Shown here piece after piece: positions 25,301-33,482 of a stretch of 64,000 bases of DNA; position 1 is the stretch's first letter, and every line of letters begins with the position of its first letter. Position numbers and translations under genes: made by a program. Source of the DNA: G963663315 sp965208975 (GTDB lineage: Bacteria; Pseudomonadota; Gammaproteobacteria; Arenicellales; Poriferihabitantaceae); assembly GCA_965208975.1 (NCBI GenBank), contig CBDBQH010000001.1, forward strand, positions 558,001 through 622,000. The letters run 5' to 3'. The notes beneath the pieces are model-generated. The model was not told where the DNA came from. It ran no database searches and saw only the letters and a list, made by a program, of their open reading frames with translations.

Positions 25301-27323
25301 ATTCCGGTTGGATAAATAATCTGCCAGCTTTGGCGCGTTGTCTTTGTTTGTAGTATTTGCAAACCAGATGCAGGAACGTTCCTTCCTTAAATAACCCTTC
25401 GTCACTGTAATCTCTGTCTGTTTTTAACTCATTCTGCAGGCAGGATTTTCCAATCGCTTCATCCAGATTGTTTTTAGCCGATTGCCTTTCTTGCTCTGTC
25501 GATTGCTCTTGTCGCCACTTCAGTTGGCGCCACTTTTTAGCATGGCTGTAAATTTCATTCAGGTTGAGCGGGTCATCCGCTTTTACCCGGTCGAAAATGA
25601 ATTGCAGGGTCCGGGCATCCAATGCTTCAAGGATACGTCTTTCCTGATTACTTGCTTTTAACTCTTGTCGGCTCTTTTTCTTTCCTCTTTTCGTTACCTC
25701 TTTAGCTTCCTTATCTGAGAAATATGGGTTTCTTTTACCGCTTTTCAGGTCTTTGAGTTGGTCCTCAAAATCATCCAGATACCCCGCAACGGCTTCCAGG
25801 CTTTTAAGTTCTGCCAGCCAGTTTTGCCAATCAGGGTATTGCTTATCCAGAAATTTCGGATTCAGTATCAGACTTTGGCACTTGGGTGGACGGCGATTGT
25901 TATTGTCTTGATAGGGTGGGATGGTGAGGAGAGGGTCAGTCTCCAGCCAGAAATCAACGACTGTATTCGGATTCGCTTTTTTATGACTGTTCCAGTCTTG
26001 CTTTAGTTTTTCGTAATCGCCTGGGTTGCCGGTAGCTTTGTCCTTGTCTTTGTCCAGGTTTACCCTCCATTCCCGCAAAATCCAGCGATTAAAAATTTTG
26101 TTTAGATGTGTTTCGCACCAGTAATCGGACTTTTGGTGTTTTTTGTCGTTGAAGTATTTACGTAATGGCTTGAGTTCCAGATTGCTGAGATGGCTGATTA
26201 AACGGCTGAGTTTTTCTTCACCCATCCTCTGGTGATGACCTGATTTCAGTTTCGTACAAAATCGGTCTATATAGTCATCCCCAATCCGTGTTCCGTCTTT
26301 CTTTCTGCCTTTTGTCCTTTCGTTCCGCAAAACTTTCCTTACCTCGTCAAAGTACTTGCGACGATGGCGGCCACCTGATTCCAGTTCATTGAGCGTTTTA
26401 TGTAAGGCATAAGCCAGATGTTGGAGGTGGAGCCTGGTATCAATGTTTGTTGAATCTAATAGTTTCTCCCCGTTTTTTTCAAAATCAAAATTCCCGATTG
26501 GATTAAAGAGCCATTCTTTTTGTTCTTGTGGAAGCGTCTCTTTAATTTCTACAGCAACTTGCGCAGGATTATTATTAATAAATGACAGGATATTAAATGT
26601 TCCACCTTTGTTGTATGTGGCGGTTATTTCCTCATTTTGATCGTTGTGGAATGTATATTCCTCGGACTCCATTCTGTTTTTGAGATATGGTAATCCGTAG
26701 AATATTTTTTCAAAAATATCTTTAGGAGTTTCACCTAGCTTTACAGAGTTGATACCTTCTTTGATGATGTCTTCGTCAGTTTCCTTCTCCAGGCAAACTT
26801 TGCGAATTTTTTCGTAGTAAGCCGTCAATAAGATTGCGTCAAAGTATTTCCGTACCTTTCCTTCGCCCTCGTTAGCCCATTCAGTCAAGGCGTTGGCAAA
26901 GTCGCGTTCACCATTTTTGTTCTCATTTTTCAGTTCGTCTGGCAATAGCTCATACGCTTCTCTCGGAAACTGACTCAATGCTTCTTTATCGTATTCTTCC
27001 GTTAAAAAGGTGAACCCCCGACGATTGAGCAGGAAACTGGTGGTCTGCTGGACATCTTGATCCCACTCCAGCTTGAAATGTTTTTCCCATATCAGTTTGA
27101 ACAGACGTTTGACCATCTGGCGACGGTCATAGCCTCGTCGCTGGTGGCGCGCCGCGGTTCTATTCTCCATTAACAGCGTATATTTGTCTTTCTCAAGAAT
27201 ATAAACCTTGCCTTCCTTCTCAATATTCTCAATCGAACTGCCTTCTTCATAGTGAGCAAAATAAACTCCGGTGTTTTTGGCACCAAGATCAATGGAGATG
27301 GGACTAATGGATTTGTTTGACAT
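22365..27323 (-). CDS. cas9: Type II-B Cas9 (FnCas9-like)
   Basis: This is the RNA-guided DNA endonuclease of the locus, 1652 residues (FnCas9 has 1629). RuvC-I is ISIDLGAKNTG with Asp12; the arginine-rich bridge helix is NRTAARHQRRGYDRR (54-68). Long blocks such as LELKPLRKYFND and PPKCQSLILNPKFLD are nearly as in FnCas9. RuvC-II is RIPIITESNRFEFE with Glu920, the HNH domain has DHIIPRS with His983, and RuvC-III is YSHLIDAQLAFC with His1177 and Asp1180. All nuclease residues are therefore kept. A CAVC pair (840-843) is shared with FnCas9. The C-terminal PAM-interacting region ends about 60 residues earlier than I recall for FnCas9. The gene is visibly AT-richer than the flanking housekeeping genes. 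Confidence 0.97.
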   Translation of the reverse strand: MSNKSISPISIDLGAKNTGVYFAHYEEGSSIENIEKEGKVYILEKDKYTLLMENRTAARHQRRGYDRRQMVKRLFKLIWEKHFKLEWDQDVQQTTSFLLNRRGFTFLTEEYDKEALSQFPREAYELLPDELKNENKNGERDFANALTEWANEGEGKVRKYFDAILLTAYYEKIRKVCLEKETDEDIIKEGINSVKLGETPKDIFEKIFYGLPYLKNRMESEEYTFHNDQNEEITATYNKGGTFNILSFINNNPAQVAVEIKETLPQEQKEWLFNPIGNFDFEKNGEKLLDSTNIDTRLHLQHLAYALHKTLNELESGGRHRRKYFDEVRKVLRNERTKGRKKDGTRIGDDYIDRFCTKLKSGHHQRMGEEKLSRLISHLSNLELKPLRKYFNDKKHQKSDYWCETHLNKIFNRWILREWRVNLDKDKDKATGNPGDYEKLKQDWNSHKKANPNTVVDFWLETDPLLTIPPYQDNNNRRPPKCQSLILNPKFLDKQYPDWQNWLAELKSLEAVAGYLDDFEDQLKDLKSGKRNPYFSDKEAKEVTKRGKKKSRQELKASNQERRILEALDARTLQFIFDRVKADDPLNLNEIYSHAKKWRQLKWRQEQSTEQERQSAKNNLDEAIGKSCLQNELKTDRDYSDEGLFKEGTFLHLVCKYYKQRQRAKAGRLFIQPEYRYVKNQGYVNTGRFDDKNCLLTYCNHKPRQKKYQSFYDIAGVLQVSPAHLQQIIGGQSDADLDDRLAKWLKRFHGLPTLCRESAKAQKEHRGALKTRMDAAEKNAPLGKLNKSLEKISEEVGKALFGEVEEEVLTQKIGKFRSPFAFAQINNIVFKDRSGNSNTCAVCSTDNAYRMQSVEISKGNGPIEHSAKSQRLPAIPTRLIDGAVMRMARIVGGAIAEDKWKKIKCELEAGMRVRIPIITESNRFEFEPSLKEIKGKPVKGNESKSRDEGQRQLADDKDNRIRGSFGICPYTGKSLGKDGDKDHIIPRSSGWGTLNDEANLIWASEEGNKNVKKDNEFSLADLNSAYKQKQFPGKSDDEIKNWIIDQIGNEEGESFKFGRYRSFINLTECQQIAFRHALFLIGHPLREKVINAIDHRTRTLVNGTQRYFAEIIANNLHKKARTIGRQSLLSFDFFGVEAQPNTRGDGIKDLRTAHEKAGLLDEKYSKKEGQKQLPYSHLIDAQLAFCMMADAHKNEGSLKLAAHEHRLWPLDKGTGEIFQKTIFGSVEIKPGEMKPLEELKRRKAYTVETHHRKMIAKHKKPSINYQIHRDSIFKENFFPILEFKDGTFKKGFNHSNCVDFNTNQFLLLLENNFIHQTSRNECYKTWNILKRNCQQFLIEIGAVGASEQEIKIAKIIHKLTYQTIKKPLEKVLTQKNKPPKTVGEALERWTKCIKEEDYKKDGVLLPAYYEWLKFHQCLLEVHKEKDFHDFAKNCSLFKNNQSENSHNKVRKVFSLPVKSTIGSIRLQRESWDKTSIVQVVAEESLGKYGYAGKDRPHTIISKNSVPIKHYTGIPDSWDLEPLEWKEVPVEEIKLPDNLTKVEIKDAKVMNKDAGRCVVSLTASCIENLSLPQDKPFWQGKVICHENEDELENAQDQDKNDNYHCLSSQYKWFDTPLALPNDRREVSIETNSDGKVITFTVSKSRRVKDWLVG

Positions 27324-27379
27324 AAGATTTGTTGTGTCGGGTTTGGATTCGGGGAAGGGGGTTATTCAGTTTTCCGCAT

Positions 27380-27436
27380 AGTATAGATATTCGCAACGAG
27401 TAACAAGATATTGTCATTTTCGATACTGTCATTTTC
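27380..27436 (-). promoter_or_regulatory. Putative cas9 operon promoter and tandem-repeat operator
   Basis: Read on the minus strand, TATACT (27385-27380) could be the -10, giving a 5' leader of about 50 nt before cas9. The best -35, TTGTTA, is at 15 bp, a short spacing, so the promoter is only tentative. Just upstream lie two tandem 15-bp repeats (plus-strand GATATTGTCATTTTC at 27407-27421 and GATACTGTCATTTTC at 27422-27436), which could bind a regulator. Confidence 0.4.
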
Positions 27437-27517
27437 AACAGCGAATAACTCTGGAACGGTTCGGTGAGCGTCTGTCCGTGGTTTATAGCCTATAGCCGGG
27501 CTGACCGCTCTTTCCAT

Positions 27518-27727
27518 TCAGGTTTGGGGTGAGGAATGTTCCTGCACAAAAGACATCAGGCTCGGAATGCCGGGCTCGTAGTCATATCCTCTGATTTGCC
27601 AGACATAACCGAGATGGGAGAGTTGCTCGAATTGAAAATACTCCTGTTCGCGCTGGCGGCCGGCCAGGTAAAGGGGCATTCCGCCACCCCCGGGCGTGAA
27701 CAGGTATTCCATATCTATATCGCTCAT
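27518..27727 (-). pseudogene. Possible remnant of an AAA-type ATPase gene
   Basis: The 69-codon frame begins with FTPGGGGMPLYLAGRQREQE, which resembles the N-terminus of AAA ATPases that start with a proline-glycine segment followed by LAGR and acidic residues. It then jumps to GYVWQIRGYDYEPGIPSLMSF, which resembles the C-terminal end of such proteins. No Walker motifs are present. The simplest reading is a gene with a large internal in-frame deletion. This is pattern memory only, so the assignment is tentative. Confidence 0.35.
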
Positions 27728-27819
27728 TTTCGCTCTCCCTCAGATTGCGCCATCCTGCCTGAATCAAGGGGCATTGTCAAAAATGAGTAAGCAGTCCTAT
27801 ACTGTAAGTCCTATACTAT

Positions 27820-29203
27820 CTAAAGTCTCCCCATTTTTTATTTGATAGTTATATAAGCGTTTGAAAAGGTTGTAGAAAGGTTGGATATTGGATGGAATCA
27901 GAGTTCTGCTTCTGGTACAATGGTTTTGTCGTAAACTACTGATACCAAAAGAGAACTCTGATGACTGATGATAGCCGGGAACGCAACAAATGGAAAGTGC
28001 GAATTGTGGATTGTGTGAATCAATCGAGTGAAGTGATCAGTCAGCCGGTAGCCAAGCTGATGGCGGAGGTTGTGACGGGTATATTAGGCAGTGGGAGCTT
28101 GCAGTTATCGAGGATTGGGCGGAGTTTGAAAGAGCCGACCCGTCTGCATCACACGGTCAAGAGATTATCCCGGATGTTGGGGAAACATGGAGAGATTGCA
28201 TGGGAAGCGGAAGAACGTTTACTGGAGCAGATGTCGGGGCGGGTGACGGACGAGATGGTGGTCGCGATAGACCCGGGAGATTTGAACCGGGAAGGCAGTA
28301 GCGCCAGTGAAGGGTTATGCCGGGTACGGGATGGAGACCGAGGAGATATTGTGAATGGTTATCCGTTATTGAGTGTGGTGGCTCGCTGTTTGGATAGTGG
28401 CCAGACATTGCCGTTGCTGACTCGATTGTTGTCGAGTGTTCGAGGTTCTTACAAGAGCGAGAATCGGGATATTGTGAATGTCATGGAGCGGGTACAGGGG
28501 AGTTTGGAGAGTCGTCCTTTATGGGTGATAGACCGGGGCGGAGACCGGGGTGTTTTATGGGATTACTGGTTACGGGGAGATTGGAGGATTGTGGTACGGG
28601 CGGCCAATCTTCGTCACTGGTTATGGAGAGGGTCAAAGAGAACGGCGCAACAGATTGCGTGTCAGTTGCCGTTGAAGCATCGGGGTTCGTTGAAGAAGGA
28701 GCGTAAGGAATCGGTACGTTTTGGCATGACCACGGTATTTTTGAAAGATCATCCGGATACGCCGTTGTCGATGGTTGTGGTGCGTCATGGCAAACAACAA
28801 CCGATGGTACTGGTCAGTACCGAGCGGATACGGGGTCGTTTGCAAGGGGAGCGATTGATTCAATCGTATATGGGTCGTTGGGCCTGTAAGGTTCAAGCCC
28901 GGAAACTGGCGACCTTGCAGAATCTGGTTGCACTGTCGACGTTAGCCTGGGGATTGCTGGCCTGTCACCAGAATCAGGGGCAGAAACTCATCTACAAGGC
29001 GAAACGGCAAAAGAGTCACAAACCCCTGGTTTTCCCGTTCTATACGCTGTTATCGGGCTGGCAGGCGTTATTTGCGGATGCCAAAACCCTTTTCTATGAC
29101 TGGTGGAGAAAACCCAAACGCCCTCCGCCCAGACAGGCTGACCTGTTCATCAATAACGGGCGGCTTGTGCCCAGCCTCTCATGAAAAAATGGGGAGACCC
29201 TAG
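27820..29203 (+). mobile_element. Insertion sequence with IS4-like DDE transposase
   Basis: Ends are inverted repeats: CTAAAGTCTCCCCATTTTTT at the left (from 27820) and the complementary ATGAAAAAATGGGGAGACCC then TAG at the right (to 29203), with two mismatches near the outer tip. CTAT is found immediately outside both ends (27816-27819 and 29204-29207), which looks like a 4-bp target duplication. The element is 1384 bp with one transposase gene. The family is uncertain; a 4-bp duplication would be unusual for classical IS4 and fits IS701 or IS1380 better. Confidence 0.85.
27961..29184 (+). CDS. DDE transposase of the insertion sequence, possibly inactive
   Basis: The 407-residue product shows two catalytic aspartate contexts of IS4-like transposases: VAIDPGDLNRE (Asp104) and WVIDRGGDRGVLW (Asp191). 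The third acidic residue is normally in a segment after the conserved YxxRW. Here YMGRWACK runs directly into VQARKLATLQNLVAL at residues 309-311, so about 15-20 residues with the catalytic Glu seem to be missing. The frame is otherwise intact. The start codon lies inside an inverted repeat (ATCAGAGTTCT at 27897-27907 and AGAACTCTGAT at 27952-27962) that would hide it in read-through transcripts. Confidence 0.8.
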   Translation: MTDDSRERNKWKVRIVDCVNQSSEVISQPVAKLMAEVVTGILGSGSLQLSRIGRSLKEPTRLHHTVKRLSRMLGKHGEIAWEAEERLLEQMSGRVTDEMVVAIDPGDLNREGSSASEGLCRVRDGDRGDIVNGYPLLSVVARCLDSGQTLPLLTRLLSSVRGSYKSENRDIVNVMERVQGSLESRPLWVIDRGGDRGVLWDYWLRGDWRIVVRAANLRHWLWRGSKRTAQQIACQLPLKHRGSLKKERKESVRFGMTTVFLKDHPDTPLSMVVVRHGKQQPMVLVSTERIRGRLQGERLIQSYMGRWACKVQARKLATLQNLVALSTLAWGLLACHQNQGQKLIYKAKRQKSHKPLVFPFYTLLSGWQALFADAKTLFYDWWRKPKRPPPRQADLFINNGRLVPSLS

Positions 29204-29215
29204 CTATACTGTAAC

Positions 29216-29244
29216 TTGACCTGATGAGAGGTTTCAAAGATAAT
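29216..29244 (+). promoter_or_regulatory. recA promoter
   Basis: TTGACC (29216-29221) and GATAAT (29239-29244) are spaced by 17 bp, each one mismatch from consensus. The -35 begins 13 bp after the right end of the insertion sequence, so the promoter core survived the insertion. I see no clear LexA box with CTG-N10-CAG in this segment. The mRNA leader to the recA ATG would be about 95 nt, with AGGAA close to the start. Confidence 0.6.
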
Positions 29245-29346
29245 CGCGCAATCGCTCCCGGACTGGATTCCATCTTCTACGGTGATCTTTTATCTACACC
29301 CGTACAATCGGGTCAACCTGCACTTAAACCCTTACAGGAAATACAA

Positions 29347-30387
29347 ATGGATGATAATAAACGCAAGGCGCTGGAAGCCGCGCTGGGTCAGATAGACCGA
29401 CAGTTCGGTAAAGGATCGGTCATGCGCCTGGGTGATTCCGGCGTCGCCCAGGATATCCAGTCTTATTCCACAGGTTCGCTGGGGCTGGATATTGCCTTGG
29501 GGATTGGCGGGTTGCCGAGAGGCCGGGTCATTGAGGTTTACGGCCCCGAATCCTCCGGCAAAACGACACTGACTCTTTCGGTCATTGCCCAGGCGCAGAA
29601 ACTCGGAGGTACTGCGGCCTTTATTGACGCCGAACATGCGCTGGACCCGGGTTATGCGGAGAAGCTCGGTGTCAATATCGACGATCTGCTGGTTTCCCAG
29701 CCGGACACCGGCGAACAGGCGCTGGAAATTGCCGATATGCTGGTTCGTTCTGCGGCGGTTGACGTGGTCGTCGTTGACTCGGTCGCCGCGCTGACGCCCA
29801 AAGCTGAAATAGAAGGCGAAATGGGAGATCATCATGTCGGATTGCAGGCCCGCTTGATGTCCCAGGCGTTGCGCAAGCTGACCGCCAATATCAAGCGTTC
29901 CAATACCATGGTTATTTTCATTAACCAGATCCGGATGAAAATTGGCGTAATGTTCGGTAACCCGGAAACCACGACAGGCGGTAACGCATTGAAGTTCTAC
30001 GCTTCGGTCAGACTGGATATCCGCCGCATCGGCGCCATCAAGAAGGGTGATGAAGTGCTTGGCAACCAGACCCGCGTAAAAGTGGTTAAAAACAAGGTCG
30101 CCCCACCGTTCAAACAGACTGAATTCGACATTCTGTATAACGAGGGAATCTCTAAACACGGTGAGTTGATTGATCTGGGAGTAGAGGTGGGCGCGATTGA
30201 AAAGTCTGGCGCCTGGTACAGCTACGGAGCGGAGCGAATCGGGCAGGGGAGAGATAATGTGCGCTTATACCTGAAGGAAAACCCGGATATTGCCGACCAG
30301 ATAGAGAGCGCCGTGAAGGAGAAAAAAGGTCTCAATCCCAACGGCATCGCTGAAAATGATTCAAAATCCACTCCGAAGCCAAAGTGA
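29347..30387 (+). CDS. recA: Recombinase A
   Basis: RecA forms filaments on single-stranded DNA for strand exchange and triggers LexA cleavage. The 346-residue product begins MDDNKRKALEAALGQIDRQF and has Walker A GPESSGKTT, DNA loop 1 around EGEMGDHHVG, loop 2 in FGNPETTTGGNALKFY and NQIRMKIG. The start at 29347 follows an AGGAA and fits the family; the frame extends upstream to 29224 but without RecA-like sequence. recX overlaps its stop. The C-terminal tail (SKSTPKPK) is less acidic than in E. coli. Confidence 0.97.
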   Translation: MDDNKRKALEAALGQIDRQFGKGSVMRLGDSGVAQDIQSYSTGSLGLDIALGIGGLPRGRVIEVYGPESSGKTTLTLSVIAQAQKLGGTAAFIDAEHALDPGYAEKLGVNIDDLLVSQPDTGEQALEIADMLVRSAAVDVVVVDSVAALTPKAEIEGEMGDHHVGLQARLMSQALRKLTANIKRSNTMVIFINQIRMKIGVMFGNPETTTGGNALKFYASVRLDIRRIGAIKKGDEVLGNQTRVKVVKNKVAPPFKQTEFDILYNEGISKHGELIDLGVEVGAIEKSGAWYSYGAERIGQGRDNVRLYLKENPDIADQIESAVKEKKGLNPNGIAENDSKSTPKPK

Positions 30388-30842
30388 GCATTCAATTATT
30401 TTGTGAAGAAACATTGATCAAAGCGTTGACTGATCGTGCACTGGAGTACTTGACCAGACGCGAACACAGCGCCTGGGAGCTGGGCAGAAAACTTGAAAGT
30501 CATGGGTCGTCCGATGCTATCGAGCGAGTCATTGATCGGCTACAGAGTCGTGGTGAACAGTCCGACACCCGATTTGCTGAAATGTTATGCCGGTCGCGCT
30601 TCAACGGCGGTAAAGGCCCGGCCCGATTGCTGCACGAACTGCGGGAACACCGGATTGATGACGAAATAATTTCTGCCGCGATGCGAGAATACGAGGAGCG
30701 CTGGACCGAGCTTGCGGCTCAGGTAAGGTCAAAAAAATTCGGTGAGGCGGCGCCGGCGAGCCTGCGGGAGTGGAGCCGGCAGGCGCGATTCCTGCGACAA
30801 CGCGGGTTTTCGGCCAGCCACTTCGGACGCTATGAAGAATAG
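30384..30842 (+). CDS. recX: RecA regulatory protein RecX
   Basis: RecX caps RecA filaments and limits recombination. The 152-residue helical product has the three-tandem-repeat pattern of the family: ALEYLTRREHSAWELGRKLESHG, then ERVIDRLQSRGEQSDTRFAEMLCRSRFN and the C-terminal FLRQRGFSASHFGRYEE. Translation probably starts at the GTG at 30384, which overlaps the recA stop as GTGA, so synthesis is coupled to recA. This arrangement is standard in gammaproteobacteria. Confidence 0.92.
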   Translation: MSIQLFCEETLIKALTDRALEYLTRREHSAWELGRKLESHGSSDAIERVIDRLQSRGEQSDTRFAEMLCRSRFNGGKGPARLLHELREHRIDDEIISAAMREYEERWTELAAQVRSKKFGEAAPASLREWSRQARFLRQRGFSASHFGRYEE

Positions 30843-30859
30843 CGAATAAATTCTGAACC

Positions 30860-33481
30860 ATGAAGACAACCGAAATCCGCCAAAGGTTTATCCGCTATTT
30901 CAAGAATCAGGGTCACCGGGAAGTGCCTAGTAGTTCACTGGTTCCGGGTAACGACCCTACATTGCTGTTTACCAACTCCGGGATGGTTCAGTTCAAGGAT
31001 TTGTTTCTTGGCGAGGAAACCAGAAATTACCAACGGGCGGTCACTTCCCAGCGTTGCGTCCGGGCCGGCGGCAAGCATAATGATCTTGAGAATGTCGGTT
31101 ATACAGCGAGACATCATACTTTCTTTGAGATGCTCGGAAATTTCAGCTTTGGCGACTATTTCAAGGAAGACGCGATCCGCTACGCCTGGGAGTTATTGAC
31201 TGTTGAATTCGGTCTGCCTCCTGAGCGACTCTGGGTGACGATATTTGAGGACGATGATGAATCGGAATCAATCTGGATCAACCATATCGGCGTACCGAAG
31301 GAGCGCGTTACCCGAATCGGGGCAAAGGACAACTTCTGGCAAATGGGAGATACTGGCCCATGCGGCCCCTGTTCGGAGATTTTCTACGACCATGGGCCGG
31401 AAGTAGACGGCGGCCCGCCAGGCTCCCCTTTAGCTGATGGCGATCGCTACGTTGAAATCTGGAATCTGGTATTCATGCAATTCAACCGCAGCGCCGATGG
31501 ACAGATGACGCCACTGCCGAAGCCGTCGGTGGATACCGGAATGGGGCTGGAGCGAATGGCGACCGTTCTGCAAGGGGTGCACAGCAATTATGAAACGGAC
31601 CTGTTCAAAAACCTGATCCATGCCACTGCCCGTATTCTGGATGTCAAGGAGCGGGATAATCAATCATTGCGTGTGATCGCCGACCATATTCGCTCCACCG
31701 CGTTTTTGATTGTTGATGGCGTGACTCCCTCCAATGAAGGCCGGGGTTATGTCCTGCGCCGGATTATTCGACGAGCTATCCGGCACGGCTACCAGTTGGG
31801 GCACAGGTCCGCATTCATGCACTTGCTGGTTGAGCCGCTGATTCTGGAAATGGGGGATGTCTTTCCAGAGCTTGTCGAGGCCCGTGAGCGGGTCGCGCGG
31901 GCGTTGCTAAAGGAGAATGAGAAATTCAATGAAACCCTGGAGCAGGGCTTGAAAATTCTCGATCAGGAGATTGCCGGCCTTGGTGGCTCTGTAATTGCCG
32001 GGGAAAGTGTTTTCAAACTTTACGATACCTATGGTTTTCCGGCGGATTTGACAGCCGATATTGCCAGAGAACGCGGCCTGACCATCGACGGCGAAGGGTT
32101 TGATGTCGAAATGGAAGCCCAGCGCAACCGCGCCCGTTCTGCAAACCGATTTGTGGACAGCGCCCGGGTGCGGATTGAGGGGATGGAAAAGACACCCTTT
32201 ACAGGGTATCAGAATCTCGAACAGCCAATACGGATACTGGCCGTTGTGGAGGGTGAACAGCCGGTCGAACAATTGCGGCAGGGGCAGGCGGGTGTGGTGG
32301 TTCTTTCCAGATCTCCGTTTTATGCCGAGAGTGGAGGGCAAACCGGAGATAAAGGGCAAATTCTCCTGGCTCAGGGAGCGTTTGCCGTTGCCGATACTCA
32401 ATATCTGGCCAACCAGGTGATTGGACTCTTCGGTACGGTTGTGTCCGGCAGAGTTAAAGTGGGGGACCAGGGTATTGCGCGGGTTGAAGCGGATTCCCGT
32501 TATAACAGCGCAAACAATCACTCTGCGACCCACTTGCTGCATGCGGCCTTGAAAACCGTACTGGGAAAGCATATTGAACAGAAAGGTTCGCTGGTTGAAC
32601 CTGCCCGATTACGATTCGATTTCTCCCATTTCGAGCCACTCACCGATGAGCAATCAAGGGAGGTGGAGTCTCTGGTGAATCTGAAAATCCGGGCCAATTA
32701 TCCGGTGCGGGTTGATGTCATGAATCTGGAAGAAGCCAAATCCGGGGGGGCGGTCGCATTATTTGGCGAAAAGTATGAAGACCCTGTGCGGGTGATTCGG
32801 ATGGGGGATTTCTCCTGCGAGTTGTGCGGTGGCGCTCATGTATCGCGTACCGGCGATATCGGTTTGTTCAGGATTCTCTCTGAAACCGGCATTGCGGCCG
32901 GAGTCAGGCGAATCGAAGCGGTAACCGCAGGCGCCGCTGAGCAATACATCAGTAACCGGCTGTCACTTCTGGAGCAATTGGTATCTTCGCTGAAAACATC
33001 ACCGGAGCAGGCGCTCGAACGAGTCAGCGGGATGCTGGAAATCCAGAAGCGCCAGCAAAGACAGATACAATCCTTGCGGACAAGATTGGCCACTGGCTCT
33101 GGCAATCAGGAAAATCTCAAGGAAATCAATGGTGTCAAGGTCATTGCTATCCGCCAGGACGGTGCCGATGTGCAATCCATGCGTATGGTTGTGGACCAAT
33201 GGCGCAACCGGCTTCAGAGCGGAGTCGTGCTGGTCGCAGCGGCAAGCGATGACAAAGTGGTGTTCATCGCCGGGGTGAGCCAGGATTTGACCGGGCAGCT
33301 CCAGGCCAACCAGTTGATTCAGTCTATTTCCCCGATTGTGGATGGCCGGGGGGGCGGACGTCCTGATCTGGCCCAGGGGGGCGGGGCGAACATTACAAAT
33401 ATCGAACCGGCGATTGAGGCCGCTTTCAAATGGGTGGAGTCCAATACGACTGACCCGAACCAGAACAACTCATATCAGTAA
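30860..33481 (+). CDS. alaS: Alanyl-tRNA synthetase
   Basis: This class II synthetase charges tRNA-Ala and edits mischarged Ser and Gly. The 873-residue product shows the N-terminal catalytic domain (RQRFIRYFKNQGHREVPSSS, FTNSGMVQFKDLFLG, TSQRCVRAGGKHNDLENVG), the editing-domain zinc motifs NNHSATHLLHAAL and CELCGGAHVSRTGDIG, and the C-terminal C-Ala domain with GRGGGRPDLAQGGG. Length is normal. lysC starts two bases after its stop. Confidence 0.97.
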   Translation: MKTTEIRQRFIRYFKNQGHREVPSSSLVPGNDPTLLFTNSGMVQFKDLFLGEETRNYQRAVTSQRCVRAGGKHNDLENVGYTARHHTFFEMLGNFSFGDYFKEDAIRYAWELLTVEFGLPPERLWVTIFEDDDESESIWINHIGVPKERVTRIGAKDNFWQMGDTGPCGPCSEIFYDHGPEVDGGPPGSPLADGDRYVEIWNLVFMQFNRSADGQMTPLPKPSVDTGMGLERMATVLQGVHSNYETDLFKNLIHATARILDVKERDNQSLRVIADHIRSTAFLIVDGVTPSNEGRGYVLRRIIRRAIRHGYQLGHRSAFMHLLVEPLILEMGDVFPELVEARERVARALLKENEKFNETLEQGLKILDQEIAGLGGSVIAGESVFKLYDTYGFPADLTADIARERGLTIDGEGFDVEMEAQRNRARSANRFVDSARVRIEGMEKTPFTGYQNLEQPIRILAVVEGEQPVEQLRQGQAGVVVLSRSPFYAESGGQTGDKGQILLAQGAFAVADTQYLANQVIGLFGTVVSGRVKVGDQGIARVEADSRYNSANNHSATHLLHAALKTVLGKHIEQKGSLVEPARLRFDFSHFEPLTDEQSREVESLVNLKIRANYPVRVDVMNLEEAKSGGAVALFGEKYEDPVRVIRMGDFSCELCGGAHVSRTGDIGLFRILSETGIAAGVRRIEAVTAGAAEQYISNRLSLLEQLVSSLKTSPEQALERVSGMLEIQKRQQRQIQSLRTRLATGSGNQENLKEINGVKVIAIRQDGADVQSMRMVVDQWRNRLQSGVVLVAAASDDKVVFIAGVSQDLTGQLQANQLIQSISPIVDGRGGGRPDLAQGGGANITNIEPAIEAAFKWVESNTTDPNQNNSYQ

Positions 33482-33482
33482 A

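Noticed and set aside
29204..29260. A LexA box near recA
   Set aside because: CTATACTGTAA has only one half-site; the matching CAG at the right distance is absent.
33336..33482. Upstream ATG start for aspartate kinase
   Set aside because: The added 49 residues lie inside alaS and do not resemble the enzyme; the TTG at 33483 gives the normal N-terminus.
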